In this document: piece after piece, positions 19,701 to 27,730 of the stretch
Position numbering within the stretch: the stretch's first letter is position 1
Layout of the letters: the number at the start of each line of letters is the position of its first letter
Assembly (NCBI RefSeq): GCF_000023285.1
Contig: NC_013162.1
Location: 310,001 to 374,000 of the forward strand
DNA length: 64,000 bases
Source: Capnocytophaga ochracea DSM 7271
GTDB taxonomy: Bacteria; Bacteroidota; Bacteroidia; Flavobacteriales; Flavobacteriaceae
Direction: 5' to 3'
Notes under the pieces: generated by a model
Seen by the model: only the letters and a program-made list of their open reading frames with translations
The model's database searches: none
Told to the model about the DNA's origin: nothing
Translations under genes and position numbers: made by a program

Positions 19701-19982
19701 CTCAACGACAGCACTTTAGCACCTTTCTTTAGTGAGGACTACGAATACTTTATGGAACGTGAGTTTATAGATGCTAATGGCAACTATTTCCGTCCCGACC
19801 GACTTGCCTACAACCCAAACACTCGCGAAGTCTATATCATAGATTACAAAACTGGACAACCCAACCCTCAGTACCACCAACAGCTATCGTACTACGCCCA
19901 AAACCTGCAAGCTATTGGCTGGCAAGTAAAAGGAAAATATTTAGTGTATTTGGATTTGGGAAAAGTGGTAAAGATTCTCTAA
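16800..19982 (+). CDS. AddA/RecB-type UvrD-family helicase with C-terminal nuclease
   Basis: 1060 residues. Superfamily 1 helicase motifs occur in order: Walker A (NASAGSGKTYSLVKAY), motif Ia (LLAITFTNKAVFEMKNRI), Walker B (HYFIDEFQDTSVLQWQNF), motif III (VLLVGDAKQSIYRWRGG), motif V (VMTVHKSKGLSAPV) and motif VI (LNVLYVAMTRPESFLYI). The C-terminus has a RecB/AddA PD-(D/E)XK nuclease (GNLIHELFSKI, then IDYKTGQPNPQYHQQLSYY). It processes double-strand DNA ends for recombinational repair. Its usual partner AddB is not adjacent on either side, so the partner must lie elsewhere or be absent. Confidence 0.92.
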   Translation: MNTPSANYTIYNASAGSGKTYSLVKAYLRIILGSKQPDLFRQLLAITFTNKAVFEMKNRIIELLGVFSEDKMLTKPHAMFTELAKELNLPDEELRTRSAKALEHILHNYAAFNISTIDGFNHQLIRHFSQDLHLNPFFEVQLDSKALLERAVDNLMNQAGNDPELTQLLIDFANEKIDDDKSWDTTKELLGVAEMLTNENHYKQLQSLKDKEIPDFLILKNTLLKQRNNALKSIKTSAQDFMQLMCEHGLDKGAFNGGHLYKFFDNLTADNPKEPSWGSGWQNNLLEGEPLYSGSAAKKYDTALIDSLQEMIANLFLAIKKAFGALAFANNALRYVVPLALLNRIQKEIETIKEEENILPIWEFNGVISSELSNQPAPFIYERIGEKFRHYFIDEFQDTSVLQWQNFIPLILNAVQSEVNNKCGSVLLVGDAKQSIYRWRGGKAEQFMSLYNNEVNPFRIKGEVKDLNENFRSLEAIIDFNNHFFKFAADLFQSETYKELYKNSTQEYPKNKKDQSLPEGYFNLSFIEVGEEEVPTEEDNSNVVALSPRERSYCEAILEKIEHANRAGAADKDITILVRTNREGAAVASFLSEHQRNVISPDSLLLKNVASVQFLVTLLRLLYHPESEELKLQLLFDYLRFKETKDPHLFLSKYVEKPVNTFLADFHFSIELFNQYSLYEGVALAVNCFDLARSSDAYLTHFMDIVFDFKNARKGGLADFLEFWDDQQEKLSISSPEGLNAITVMTVHKSKGLSAPVIIYAFADSKLIDTHTEKLWFPVNHEQFNGFDYLLVNSNKSLVNYDAQAEELMMQLHEQNLLNQLNVLYVAMTRPESFLYIITSLSKSSAGTYGTLFREFLEENKQWNENVVEYTFGNPVFPEKKENAAAEESPIPFQKGWQYPNYKIATGASLLWDTHQQEALERGNLIHELFSKITYATDLDTVLNDALQEGTLTAEQYELLQPQMERLLNDSTLAPFFSEDYEYFMEREFIDANGNYFRPDRLAYNPNTREVYIIDYKTGQPNPQYHQQLSYYAQNLQAIGWQVKGKYLVYLDLGKVVKIL

Positions 19983-20056
19983 TCCTCTCTAAAATACGCC
20001 TTAGGATTGTTCAAAAAAGTTTTAGTAATGATTATTTCTTTTTTAGTTTCACGGTG

Positions 20057-20064
20057 CAAAGGTA
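20057..20064 (-). promoter_or_regulatory. Orphan minus-strand -7 box
   Basis: TACCTTTG on the minus strand in the gap between the nuclease gene and the next lipoprotein gene. It would direct RNA antisense to the 3' end of the nuclease gene. No -33 element was confirmed and no gene lies in that direction, so it may be chance. Confidence 0.25.
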
Positions 20065-20115
20065 AGGCGCTACTCTGACAAATCGTGTCAGTGTTGAGAA
20101 AAAATATATTCTTTC

Positions 20116-20146
20116 TTTGTTATTCGAACCAAAAACATTATCTTTG
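20116..20146 (+). promoter_or_regulatory. Promoter of the propeller lipoprotein gene
   Basis: TTG (20117-20119), 19-base spacer, TATCTTTG (20139-20146), 20 bases before the ATG at 20167. Confidence 0.65.
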
Positions 20147-20166
20147 CCTTTGTTTATCACTGATGT

Positions 20167-21213
20167 ATGAAACATATTGCTATTATTTTTATATTGCTTT
20201 GTCTTGGAGCGTGCAAGCACTCCAATCCTTATAAGGACACTACTATTGAATTGGTAGAAGTAAAGTCCTTTCCGTTAGAGAAAGTAAGCGTGCGAGCAAT
20301 GGTGCTCTTAGAGAAAAACGTGGCTTTTGCAGGCTCCGATGCTACCTTTGGTTTTATCAACACACAAAACCAAACTATTGCAACTTCTAACCTAAAAAAC
20401 CGCGGAGTGATTTCGGATTTCCGCGCAGTGGCAGCAACGACTCAGAACTTTTTTATGCTCTCTATCGGCAATCCTGCATTGCTCTACAAAGCAGAACAAA
20501 GTGGTATGGAAGAAGTGTATCGCGAGGAACACCCCGATATATTCTACGATGTATTGCGCTTTACGGACGACCAATTTGGCATCGTTATTGGCGACCCTAT
20601 CGACAATCGCCTATCGGTAGTAACAACGCACAATGGCGGACAACAATGGACGAAACTCACGTGGTCACAATCACCCAAACTCGAAGAGGGTGAAAGTGTA
20701 TTTGCCGCTAGCAACTCGGCTTTGGCGCACTATGGCAACAAACTATGGGTAGTAACAGGCGGCAGTAAGAGCAGGGTGTTATTCTCGAACAACAAGGGTT
20801 ATAAATGGCAAGACCTCGCTACCCTACCTCTCGCCCAAGGTTCGGCTACTCAAGGGGCTTTCACCATAGCTTTCTACAACGACCAGCAGGGCATCGCTCT
20901 CGGTGGTGATTATGAACAACCTACAGAGCGCAAAGGCTCTGGCGCACTCACTTTCGATGGGGGTAAAACGTGGCAACCTATCGCGACCGACAAGGCTATT
21001 GGCTATGCGAGTTGTGTGCAATACATCCCTAATAGTGAGGGAAATGCTTTGGTGGCAACTTCGCCTAATGGTCTTTTCTTCTCTAACGACCAAGGTAGGA
21101 GCTGGCAACAACTTTCGGATAAATCCTATCACGCACTACTCTTTGTTGATGAGCAAACTATGGTTGCTTCGGGCAATGAGAAAATCACCCTTTTTAGAGT
21201 CGTAAAAAAATGA
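20167..21213 (+). CDS. Beta-propeller (BNR/YCF48-like) lipoprotein
   Basis: 348 residues with lipoprotein signal MKHIAIIFILLCLGAC. Repeated blade-like motifs with Asp-box character occur through the body: TTHNGGQQWTKLTW, FSNNKGYKWQDLATL, TFDGGKTWQPIA and FSNDQGRSWQQLS. These S-x-D-x-G-x-T-W boxes are typical of sialidase-like or photosystem-II-stability-factor-like propellers. The protein should face the periplasm or cell surface; no catalytic sialidase residues (Arg triad, FRIP) are evident, so a binding or assembly role is more likely. The stop overlaps the next gene's ATG by four bases (ATGA), indicating translational coupling. Confidence 0.82.
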   Translation: MKHIAIIFILLCLGACKHSNPYKDTTIELVEVKSFPLEKVSVRAMVLLEKNVAFAGSDATFGFINTQNQTIATSNLKNRGVISDFRAVAATTQNFFMLSIGNPALLYKAEQSGMEEVYREEHPDIFYDVLRFTDDQFGIVIGDPIDNRLSVVTTHNGGQQWTKLTWSQSPKLEEGESVFAASNSALAHYGNKLWVVTGGSKSRVLFSNNKGYKWQDLATLPLAQGSATQGAFTIAFYNDQQGIALGGDYEQPTERKGSGALTFDGGKTWQPIATDKAIGYASCVQYIPNSEGNALVATSPNGLFFSNDQGRSWQQLSDKSYHALLFVDEQTMVASGNEKITLFRVVKK

Positions 21214-21878
21214 TGGTAAGTGAGGTAACAGCTTTGCGAAAGGCAGGTGAATTAGATGAAGCATTGCGTATCGCTCTTGAAGAATTTAAGGAAAACGATA
21301 GCAGTATCAACAAATATTCGTTGGGCTGGGTGTATTACGATTTTTGCAAGAGGGCAGTAGCCGAAAACGACTTAGACATTTTTCTACAATATGTGCAAGC
21401 TCTCAAAGACCTGCGTTTTAGCATTGAAGAAGTGCTCATCACCGACCAACTACTTTGGCAATACGTGAAGTTCTTCGCACAGTTGCGCAAAACAGGAAAA
21501 ATAGCGCTTATTGATGTGCTGTACGAGAGTTTGAAAGGTATGTATTTCACAATGCCTTCAAAAGCGTTTTCTGCCCTAGCAGAGCAGTTGCACAAAGCCT
21601 ATAAAGACCGTGAGGAATATTTAGAAGTGATTACTGACGTGATGCCGTTTCTGTGCGCTGAGGATTTTGTACCTAAGTCATACCAAGGTATGCCTATAAT
21701 GCCTTTAGCGGAACAAATCTATATTGCTTATAGCAAACATATATTAGAAAGTGGCGACAAAGAGATTATCGCCACCTTTATACCTATCTTGCATCAGTGG
21801 ATGCAGGCACATCCTGAATACAATTCACTTATTTACTACTATGTAGAGATGTGCAATTTTACTAATATACCAATGTAA
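21210..21878 (+). CDS. TPR-like helical cytoplasmic protein of unknown function
   Basis: 222 residues without signal or membrane segments, almost wholly helical. The N-terminus (SEVTALRKAGELDEALRIAL, then SLGWVYYDFCKRAV) resembles a tetratricopeptide pair. I have seen similar N-termini on larger repeat proteins of unknown role. The ATG at 21213 is an alternative start. It overlaps the preceding lipoprotein stop by four bases, so the two are coexpressed, although one is exported and one cytoplasmic. I do not recognise a specific function. Confidence 0.72.
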   Translation: MMVSEVTALRKAGELDEALRIALEEFKENDSSINKYSLGWVYYDFCKRAVAENDLDIFLQYVQALKDLRFSIEEVLITDQLLWQYVKFFAQLRKTGKIALIDVLYESLKGMYFTMPSKAFSALAEQLHKAYKDREEYLEVITDVMPFLCAEDFVPKSYQGMPIMPLAEQIYIAYSKHILESGDKEIIATFIPILHQWMQAHPEYNSLIYYYVEMCNFTNIPM

Positions 21879-21891
21879 TAATTATCAATTA

Positions 21892-22977
21892 TCAATTGTT
21901 CATTGCTGAACATTGGTTATAGAGTTCACGCCAAGACGCTCCGCGTTTCTTCATTACATTTTCAAGGTATTCCTTCCACACCATTTTATCTTTGTCTTCG
22001 TCTTTCACTACAGCTCCTTGCAATCCTGATGCTAAATCTTCATCGGTAACAGTGCCGTTGCCGAAACTGCCTGCCAATGCCATACTATTGGTGATAAGCG
22101 AAATAGCTTCTGCCGTAGAAATAACCCCGCTAGGCGATTTGAGTTTTTGTTTTTCGTCTAAAGTAGCTCCTTTGCGCAATTCGCGGAAAATTGTTACAAT
22201 CTTCTCTATAGCTTCATTGCTTGGCAAGGCGGCTTTCAGTTTGTAGTTGTTAGAAATCTCAGCTACACGTTTGGTTACAATAGACACTTCGGTTTCTAAA
22301 GTAGCAGGGGCAGGTAGCACGATGATGTTGAAACGTCTTTTGAGTGCTGACGACATTTCGTTTACACCACGGTCGCGGGTATTAGCTGTGGCAATAATAG
22401 AGAAACCACGCTGAGCAGGTAATTCTTCACTGAGTTCGGGAATGGCAATATTCTTCTCCGATAGAATAGAAATCAATGCGTCTTGTACTTCGGAGGCGCA
22501 ACGCGAAATCTCCTCAAAACGAGCAACAGTTCCTGTTTCCATCGCACGGTAAATAGGAGACTTAAGTAAGGCTTCGTGCGATGGTCCATTAGCCAAGAGC
22601 ATTGCGTAGTTCCACGAATAGCGAATGTGTTCTTCGCTGGTGCCCGCAGTACCTTGAATCACTTTGCCAGAATCACCACAAATAGCAGCTGTAAGGTTTT
22701 CGGAAAGCCACGACTTGGCAGTTCCTGGCTCGCCTATAAGCAGTAGAGAGCGGTCGGTAAGGAGTGTAGCAATAGCTATCTCCACCAAGCGATTATGACC
22801 GATATACTTAGGGGTAATCTCTACCCCGCTGGCAGTACCTCCAGTTACAAATTTCAACACTGCTTTAGGCGACAATTGCCAGCCTATGGGCTTTTCTTGT
22901 TTTTTATCCTCTTCTTTTAGAGCCTCTAATTCTTTTGCATATAGTTGTTCCGCAGGAAGACGTAATACGTTTGACAT
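21892..22977 (-). CDS. MoxR-type AAA ATPase
   Basis: 361 residues. Walker A is LLIGEPGTAKSWLSE. The Walker B region reads VARFEEISRC, with Glu-Glu in place of the usual Asp-Glu. Sensor 1 is FSIIATANTRDRGVNEM, and the arginine region is SSALKRRFNIIVLPAP. These place it in the MoxR branch of AAA+ proteins, chaperone-like ATPases that usually work with a von Willebrand A domain partner. The block GTAGTSEEHIRYSWNYA resembles MoxR proteins from multi-gene clusters with DUF5682, VWA and SWIM proteins, but none of these partners is adjacent. It is convergent with the TPR-like gene. Confidence 0.87.
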   Translation of the reverse strand: MSNVLRLPAEQLYAKELEALKEEDKKQEKPIGWQLSPKAVLKFVTGGTASGVEITPKYIGHNRLVEIAIATLLTDRSLLLIGEPGTAKSWLSENLTAAICGDSGKVIQGTAGTSEEHIRYSWNYAMLLANGPSHEALLKSPIYRAMETGTVARFEEISRCASEVQDALISILSEKNIAIPELSEELPAQRGFSIIATANTRDRGVNEMSSALKRRFNIIVLPAPATLETEVSIVTKRVAEISNNYKLKAALPSNEAIEKIVTIFRELRKGATLDEKQKLKSPSGVISTAEAISLITNSMALAGSFGNGTVTDEDLASGLQGAVVKDEDKDKMVWKEYLENVMKKRGASWRELYNQCSAMNN

Positions 22978-22986
22978 AAGTTCTAT

Positions 22987-23083
22987 AATCCTCCCCCACC
23001 CCCTCCCAAGGAAGGGAGAATACGATATAAATAGTTAGAAAAATATATTATCCTACCCCCTCCCCTTGGAGGAGGGAAAGGGG
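22987..23083. repeat. C-rich intergenic repeat pair
   Basis: Two C-rich blocks (cctcccccaccccctccca and cctaccccctccccttgg) with their complementary G-rich ends (ggaagggag, ggaggagggaaagg) about 60 bases apart, between the MoxR and GH109 genes. Same general type as the block at 11226. Confidence 0.6.
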
Positions 23084-23091
23084 TGGTGATT

Positions 23092-24516
23092 CTAATTAGC
23101 AAACGCGTGTTTGTAACCTTTTTGTTTATTCCAAGCTCCGCGAGTAAAATCGGGTATTTCTACAGGAGCACTACCGTTTTCTAATGATAGTTTAGAAAGA
23201 GGTGCTAAGCAACACCATTCAGCAAGGTCATACACGTCCATATCCAAAGGCAAACCATTGCGCAAACAGTAGATGAGGCGATAGTCCATAATGAAATCCA
23301 TACCTCCGTGACCGCCCACTTCTTTTGCTTTAGTTTCCAATTCTCTAAGAATACGTGGTTTGTATTTTTCCATCATTGCTTTTTTAGCCTCTTCGGGCAT
23401 AAAGCTGTGTGTCGAAAGATTTTCGTGGTTAGGCACTTCGTCTTTTGCTATACTTTCTGGCTGAATAAGATAACCTTCTATTGGATATTTATTCGCGAAT
23501 CCATTTGTTCCAGTAAGCTGATACATACGTGAATATGGGCGTGGTGTTACCACATCGTGTTGTATTTGTATGGTTTTCCCTTTTTCTGTCTTAATCATTG
23601 TAACAGTAAGGTCACCGTTTTGGAAGTTAGGATCTTCTTTGCCCATTACGCGTTTGTACACTTCTTTACCTCTAAAAGCGTGCGTATCAAATGAAACCAA
23701 ATAGTTCATCTTGTCTCCTCGGTGAATATTAAGTGCTTGGCATACAGGACCTATACCGTGCGTAGGGTATATATCTCCACGATTCTTAGCATTGTAGTCT
23801 AAACGCCAGTTGTTCCAATACTCAGTCCAAAAGTCGTCTAAGTTATGAATATAAGAGCCTTCACCGTGAATCACTTCACCCAAGAGCCCTTGTTGTGCCA
23901 TATTAAGAGTAGTAATTTCAAAGTAGTCATACACGCAGTTCTCAAGCATCATACAGTGTAGGCGTTTCTTTTCACTCATATTAATCAATGCCCAAATTTG
24001 TTCCATATCAAGAGCTGCAGGTACTTCTATCGCCACGTGTTTACCGTGTTCCATAGCATAAAGCGCCATTGGTACGTGGTGTTTCCAGTCAGTTACAATG
24101 TACACGAGGTCTACATCTTTGCGCTCACATAGCGCTTTCCAAGCATTTTCATCACCTGTGTACTGGGCTACACGCTTATGCCCTGCTTTTTCAATTACTT
24201 GTTGCGCTTTTTCTACCATTTCAGGACGTATATCGCAGATAGCTGTAACTTTCGCTCCGGGCACGTGCATATAACGTTCTACCGCACTATGTCCGCGCAT
24301 TCCAAGACCAATGATTCCTACACGCACGGTATCCATTTTAGGTGTAGTAAGGTTTAGTACATCTGTTTGCCCAGCTGGACGAGGGGGGGTAGTTACTTTA
24401 ATTTGATAAGAACTTCTACTCTTATTCTCATTAGAAGTAGCTTGATTGCAGTTACAAGCCACAAAGCCAAGACATACAGCAATGCCTATGGCTACTTGAT
24501 AGATTTTTTTAATCAT
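23092..24516 (-). CDS. GH109-type lipoprotein (Gfo/Idh/MocA fold), likely alpha-N-acetylgalactosaminidase
   Basis: 474 residues. The N-terminus is a lipoprotein signal (AVCLGFVACNC). An NAD-binding Rossmann start follows (VRVGIIGLGMRGHSAVERYM), then TAICDIRPEMVEKAQ, MEHGKHVAIEVPAAL and MLENCVYDYFEI. Later landmarks GDIYPTHGIGPVCQALNI, QHDVVTPRPYSRMYQLTG, GGHGGMDF and PLDMDVYDLAEWC are shared with characterised GH109 enzymes of Elizabethkingia and other Bacteroidota. Those use bound NAD in a redox-assisted mechanism to release alpha-linked GalNAc from glycans such as blood group A. Location at the cell surface or periplasm fits host-glycan foraging. Substrate is inferred from the family. Confidence 0.85.
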   Translation of the reverse strand: MIKKIYQVAIGIAVCLGFVACNCNQATSNENKSRSSYQIKVTTPPRPAGQTDVLNLTTPKMDTVRVGIIGLGMRGHSAVERYMHVPGAKVTAICDIRPEMVEKAQQVIEKAGHKRVAQYTGDENAWKALCERKDVDLVYIVTDWKHHVPMALYAMEHGKHVAIEVPAALDMEQIWALINMSEKKRLHCMMLENCVYDYFEITTLNMAQQGLLGEVIHGEGSYIHNLDDFWTEYWNNWRLDYNAKNRGDIYPTHGIGPVCQALNIHRGDKMNYLVSFDTHAFRGKEVYKRVMGKEDPNFQNGDLTVTMIKTEKGKTIQIQHDVVTPRPYSRMYQLTGTNGFANKYPIEGYLIQPESIAKDEVPNHENLSTHSFMPEEAKKAMMEKYKPRILRELETKAKEVGGHGGMDFIMDYRLIYCLRNGLPLDMDVYDLAEWCCLAPLSKLSLENGSAPVEIPDFTRGAWNKQKGYKHAFAN

Positions 24517-24553
24517 AGCTGTGAATATTTTTAAAGGTTGATTATTAATGTGA

Positions 24554-24584
24554 CAAAAGTAGCAAAAAAAATTAATAGTAACAA
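24554..24584 (-). promoter_or_regulatory. Promoter of the GH109 gene
   Basis: Minus-strand TTG (24582-24584), 20-base spacer, TACTTTTG (24554-24561), 38 bases upstream of the ATG. Confidence 0.55.
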
Positions 24585-24684
24585 AAGAAAAGTAAAAAAG
24601 ATTTATTTATCCACTCCTTTACAATTACTTTTCAGTACCTTTTTTACAAAAAAACGTTCACTCTTAACCATTCACTTTCAACTA

Positions 24685-24750
24685 TTTATATACCCTTTCT
24701 ATACCAATCGTCCAAGATTCGTATAAGCTTCCTATAAGCTTTCTATAAGC
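24685..24750 (-). repeat. Dispersed 11-bp-phased element, copy 2
   Basis: The reverse complement reads agcttatagaa, agcttatagga, agcttatacga, atcttggacga, ttggtatagaa, agggtatataa: unit for unit the same as copy 1 with only a few substitutions. Similarity continues toward 24779 (ggagggtaggttt and further upstream bases). It lies between the divergent GH109 and Pif1-like genes. Confidence 0.85.
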
Positions 24751-24808
24751 TAAACCTACCCTCCTTCCTACCAAAATTTGGCTGTGTAGTTCACACCTAA
24801 TTTGTTAA

Positions 24809-24839
24809 TTTGCTAATTAAAATAAGTTTCGTATCTTTG
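24809..24839 (+). promoter_or_regulatory. Promoter of the Pif1-like helicase gene
   Basis: TTG (24810-24812), 19-base spacer, TATCTTTG (24832-24839), 31 bases before the ATG at 24871. Confidence 0.65.
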
Positions 24840-24870
24840 CGTTTTAAATGATAACAACCAAACAAATGGT

Positions 24871-27114
24871 ATGGAAGAGTACATACTTACACTTGTAAAT
24901 CAAACAAATAGAAATATTTTTCTCACAGGGAAAGCAGGAACGGGTAAAACTACTCTGCTACACAAAATCATCAATACTTGTTATAAAAATACGGTGGTAG
25001 TTGCCCCTACGGGTATTGCTGCTCTCAATGCTGGAGGGGTAACTATTCATTCGATGTTCCAACTCCCTTTTGCTTCTTTCTTACCAACACTCAGCAATCC
25101 CCCTATTGTGAATGAATTCTTGCGCTTTGAAAACCGATTTTCTTTGCGCAAACATTTCCAAATGCACAAAAATAAACAGCAGGTTATCCGCAATATGGAG
25201 TTGCTAATTATAGATGAAGTGAGTATGCTCCGTGCCGATGTGCTCGATGCTATGGACTATATGTTGCAGTTTATCCGAAAAGACAAACGACCCTTCGGAG
25301 GCGTACAAGTGCTCTTCATCGGCGATTTGTTACAGTTGCCCCCCGTAGTAAAACAAGAGGAATGGGAAGTGCTCAAATATTATTATAAAGGAATGTATTT
25401 TTTCCAGTCCGAAGTCATAACTCAAAATCCTTTGCTATATGTAGAACTCGAAACCATTTACCGACAAACCGATAAGCTGTTTATTTCCATTTTAAACCAC
25501 TTGCGTGAAAACCAACTTACCTCTGAGGATATCAAACAGTTAGAAAAGTATGTACAGCCAGATTTCCCTAAAAAACACCTAAAAGATTACATCACCCTCA
25601 CCACTCACAACGCCAAAGCCGATGCAATGAACCAACGCGAAATGAGTAAACTCTCTTCTCCCCTATTCTCTTACGAGGCTGATATTGTTGATGATTTTCC
25701 GGAATACCTCTACCCTATCGAAAAAGTCATTCAGCTAAAAGAAGGCGCAAGAGTAATGTTCATCAAAAATGACATTTCAGGAGAACATCTGTTTTTCAAC
25801 GGAAAGATGGGTACAGTAGTCTCTCTTTCCGAAGGTGAAATTACCGTGAAATTAGACGGTGGAAGGGTCATAAACGTCGAACGCTACGAATGGGAAAACG
25901 TGCGATATAAACTGAATGAAACAACCAAAGATATAGAAGAAGAGCGCCTGGGCTCGTTTACCCAATACCCATTGCGTTTGGCGTGGGCAATTACCATACA
26001 CAAAAGTCAAGGGCTCACTTTCGAGAAAGCCATCTTAGATTTGGCAAGCGTATTTGCCTCAGGTCAAGCCTATGTAGCATTTTCGCGCCTGCGTTCGTTA
26101 GAAGGCTTGATTTTGCTTTCCTCAGTAAGTGCTAATGGTATCAACAACAATGGTGAAGTGATAGGTTATGCCGAGAACAAAGCCTCCGAAAAAGAAGTAC
26201 AAACCGCTTGTTATACAGGAAAAACCGAATTTTTGCAGGAGAATATTCTAAACACTTTCCAATGGAATACTCTTTTAGAAGAATGGGTGCTACACCGCAA
26301 TAGTTATTCAGGTGAAATTGGCAATAAAAACCTATATAAGGATTGGGCATCACAGCAGTTAGTAAGAGTGCAAGAACTTGTTACCGTCTCCGAAAAATTC
26401 ATCAAGCAACTCAAAACACTTTTCAATAATGCAACCGATGTTCAGCATATTTTCGAACGCGTAGCCAAAGGTATCACTTATTTTACACCGCTCTTAGAAC
26501 AATTATGGTATGAAGTGCTATTAGTTGAAGGAAAAATAGCCAATCAGAAAAAAGTCAAACAATTTTTCACCGAACTAAAAGAGTTAGACAATAGCCTTTC
26601 CGAGATGCTAAAGAAGCTCTTCCGCTTAGAGCAAATGGTACAATTAGCACAATCCGACCAACCTTTTAATAAAGAAAAGATACATTCAGCTAAATTAGAA
26701 ACTTTGTACACTAAACTCACCGGAAAAATTAATAATATTTTAAAGAACGAAAAACTCTTTATAGGCGAATATCCTCCCTCCAAAGATGATAAACCTAAGA
26801 AGGAAAAACGCTCTACTTATGATATCACACTTCAGCTTTGGAAAGAAGGCAAAACAGTAGTCGAAATAGCCAAAGAGCGTACGCTATCACAGGCTACTAT
26901 CTATTCTCACATAGCCAAATGCATAGAACAAGATAAAATTGCTATTACTGAAGTACTCCCTGAGGAAACCATCAATGAACTGAATACAATTTTTAAAGAA
27001 AACGAAGAACTTACTACCCTGAAAAGTCTTTATGAAAAGACAGAAGAAAGATACAGTTGGGACGAACTGCGTTTATTCAGAGCCTACTTACTAAAAGAAG
27101 CTAAAAAAGCATAA
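24871..27114 (+). CDS. Pif1/RecD2-like helicase with C-terminal helix-turn-helix
   Basis: 747 residues. Superfamily 1B motifs: Walker A in NIFLTGKAGTGKTTLLHKI, motif Ia VVVAPTGIAALNAGGVTIHS, Walker B LLIIDEVSMLRADVLDAMDY, motif III VLFIGDLLQLPPV, a UvrD_C_2-type domain (YPLRLAWAITIHKSQGLTFE), and AYVAFSRLRSLEGLILLS. The last 120 residues hold an HTH_40-like domain (LWKEGKTVVEIAKERTLSQA, then TIYSHIAKCIE), as found at the end of RecQ and Bacteroidota Pif1-like proteins. It likely unwinds structured DNA 5'-to-3' at forks or G-quadruplexes. A terminator follows directly. Confidence 0.93.
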   Translation: MEEYILTLVNQTNRNIFLTGKAGTGKTTLLHKIINTCYKNTVVVAPTGIAALNAGGVTIHSMFQLPFASFLPTLSNPPIVNEFLRFENRFSLRKHFQMHKNKQQVIRNMELLIIDEVSMLRADVLDAMDYMLQFIRKDKRPFGGVQVLFIGDLLQLPPVVKQEEWEVLKYYYKGMYFFQSEVITQNPLLYVELETIYRQTDKLFISILNHLRENQLTSEDIKQLEKYVQPDFPKKHLKDYITLTTHNAKADAMNQREMSKLSSPLFSYEADIVDDFPEYLYPIEKVIQLKEGARVMFIKNDISGEHLFFNGKMGTVVSLSEGEITVKLDGGRVINVERYEWENVRYKLNETTKDIEEERLGSFTQYPLRLAWAITIHKSQGLTFEKAILDLASVFASGQAYVAFSRLRSLEGLILLSSVSANGINNNGEVIGYAENKASEKEVQTACYTGKTEFLQENILNTFQWNTLLEEWVLHRNSYSGEIGNKNLYKDWASQQLVRVQELVTVSEKFIKQLKTLFNNATDVQHIFERVAKGITYFTPLLEQLWYEVLLVEGKIANQKKVKQFFTELKELDNSLSEMLKKLFRLEQMVQLAQSDQPFNKEKIHSAKLETLYTKLTGKINNILKNEKLFIGEYPPSKDDKPKKEKRSTYDITLQLWKEGKTVVEIAKERTLSQATIYSHIAKCIEQDKIAITEVLPEETINELNTIFKENEELTTLKSLYEKTEERYSWDELRLFRAYLLKEAKKA

Positions 27115-27118
27115 TAAA

Positions 27119-27146
27119 AAAGGGACTTCCTCAGAAGTCCCTTTTT
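27119..27146. terminator. Intrinsic terminator after the Pif1-like gene
   Basis: Stem aagggacttc/gaagtccctt with loop ctca, A-run before and T-run after. It sits between convergent genes and can act for both. Confidence 0.9.
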
Positions 27147-27161
27147 TCATTTTTTAAGTTA

Positions 27162-27668
27162 TTAAAATCTATAAGTAACACCTGCTTTAAAACCTCCTGT
27201 TGCAAAAGAGTTGTGTTCTACAAATAACTCAGCATTCACACCGAAGTTTTCTGTAAAGAAGTAACGCCCCCCTGTTTGAAGACGCACTGCAAATCCTGAG
27301 TCATAATAAGGATCCCAATTGTCATATTTATAATCATTATTCCAATTGTAATATCCCAAACTTAAACCACCATACAAATCTACGTTTGAAGGAAGTCTTC
27401 TTATAAGTTTATTGAAGTGGTAATTACTCGTAGCTAAAACACCTATATTATTGTATTTTACGCTATTGTAGTTTCTGCCACGGTAAAATAACTCACCTCC
27501 TACAGTTATTTGGTCGTTAATCCCAACGTCCACTGAACCATATACCATAACCCCTGGAGTTGAAACACCTAAACCTCCGTTAATTTGTACATCACCAGCC
27601 CCAAAAGACTGTGCTGAAGCTACTCCTGCACTGAGGAGTAATCCAAAAAGTAAAACGATTTTTCTCAT
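27162..27668 (-). CDS. Small outer-membrane beta-barrel protein
   Basis: 168 residues with signal peptide MRKIVLLFGLLLSAGVASAQ. Eight or so amphipathic strands (GVMVYGSVDVGINDQITVGG, FAVRLQTGGRYFFTENFGVN) end with the C-terminal aromatic F (KAGVTYRF). This resembles the small OmpW/OmpX-sized porin-family barrels of Bacteroidota. No specific function is recognisable. Own promoter upstream; terminator shared with the convergent helicase gene. Confidence 0.8.
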   Translation of the reverse strand: MRKIVLLFGLLLSAGVASAQSFGAGDVQINGGLGVSTPGVMVYGSVDVGINDQITVGGELFYRGRNYNSVKYNNIGVLATSNYHFNKLIRRLPSNVDLYGGLSLGYYNWNNDYKYDNWDPYYDSGFAVRLQTGGRYFFTENFGVNAELFVEHNSFATGGFKAGVTYRF

Positions 27669-27699
27669 AAATAATTACTATTAACTTGTTTTAATAATG

Positions 27700-27729
27700 C
27701 AAAGGTAATATTTTTATTGATAATAACAA
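27700..27729 (-). promoter_or_regulatory. Promoter of the small barrel gene
   Basis: Minus-strand TTG (27727-27729), 19-base spacer, TACCTTTG (27700-27707). Confidence 0.65.
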
Positions 27730-27730
27730 A

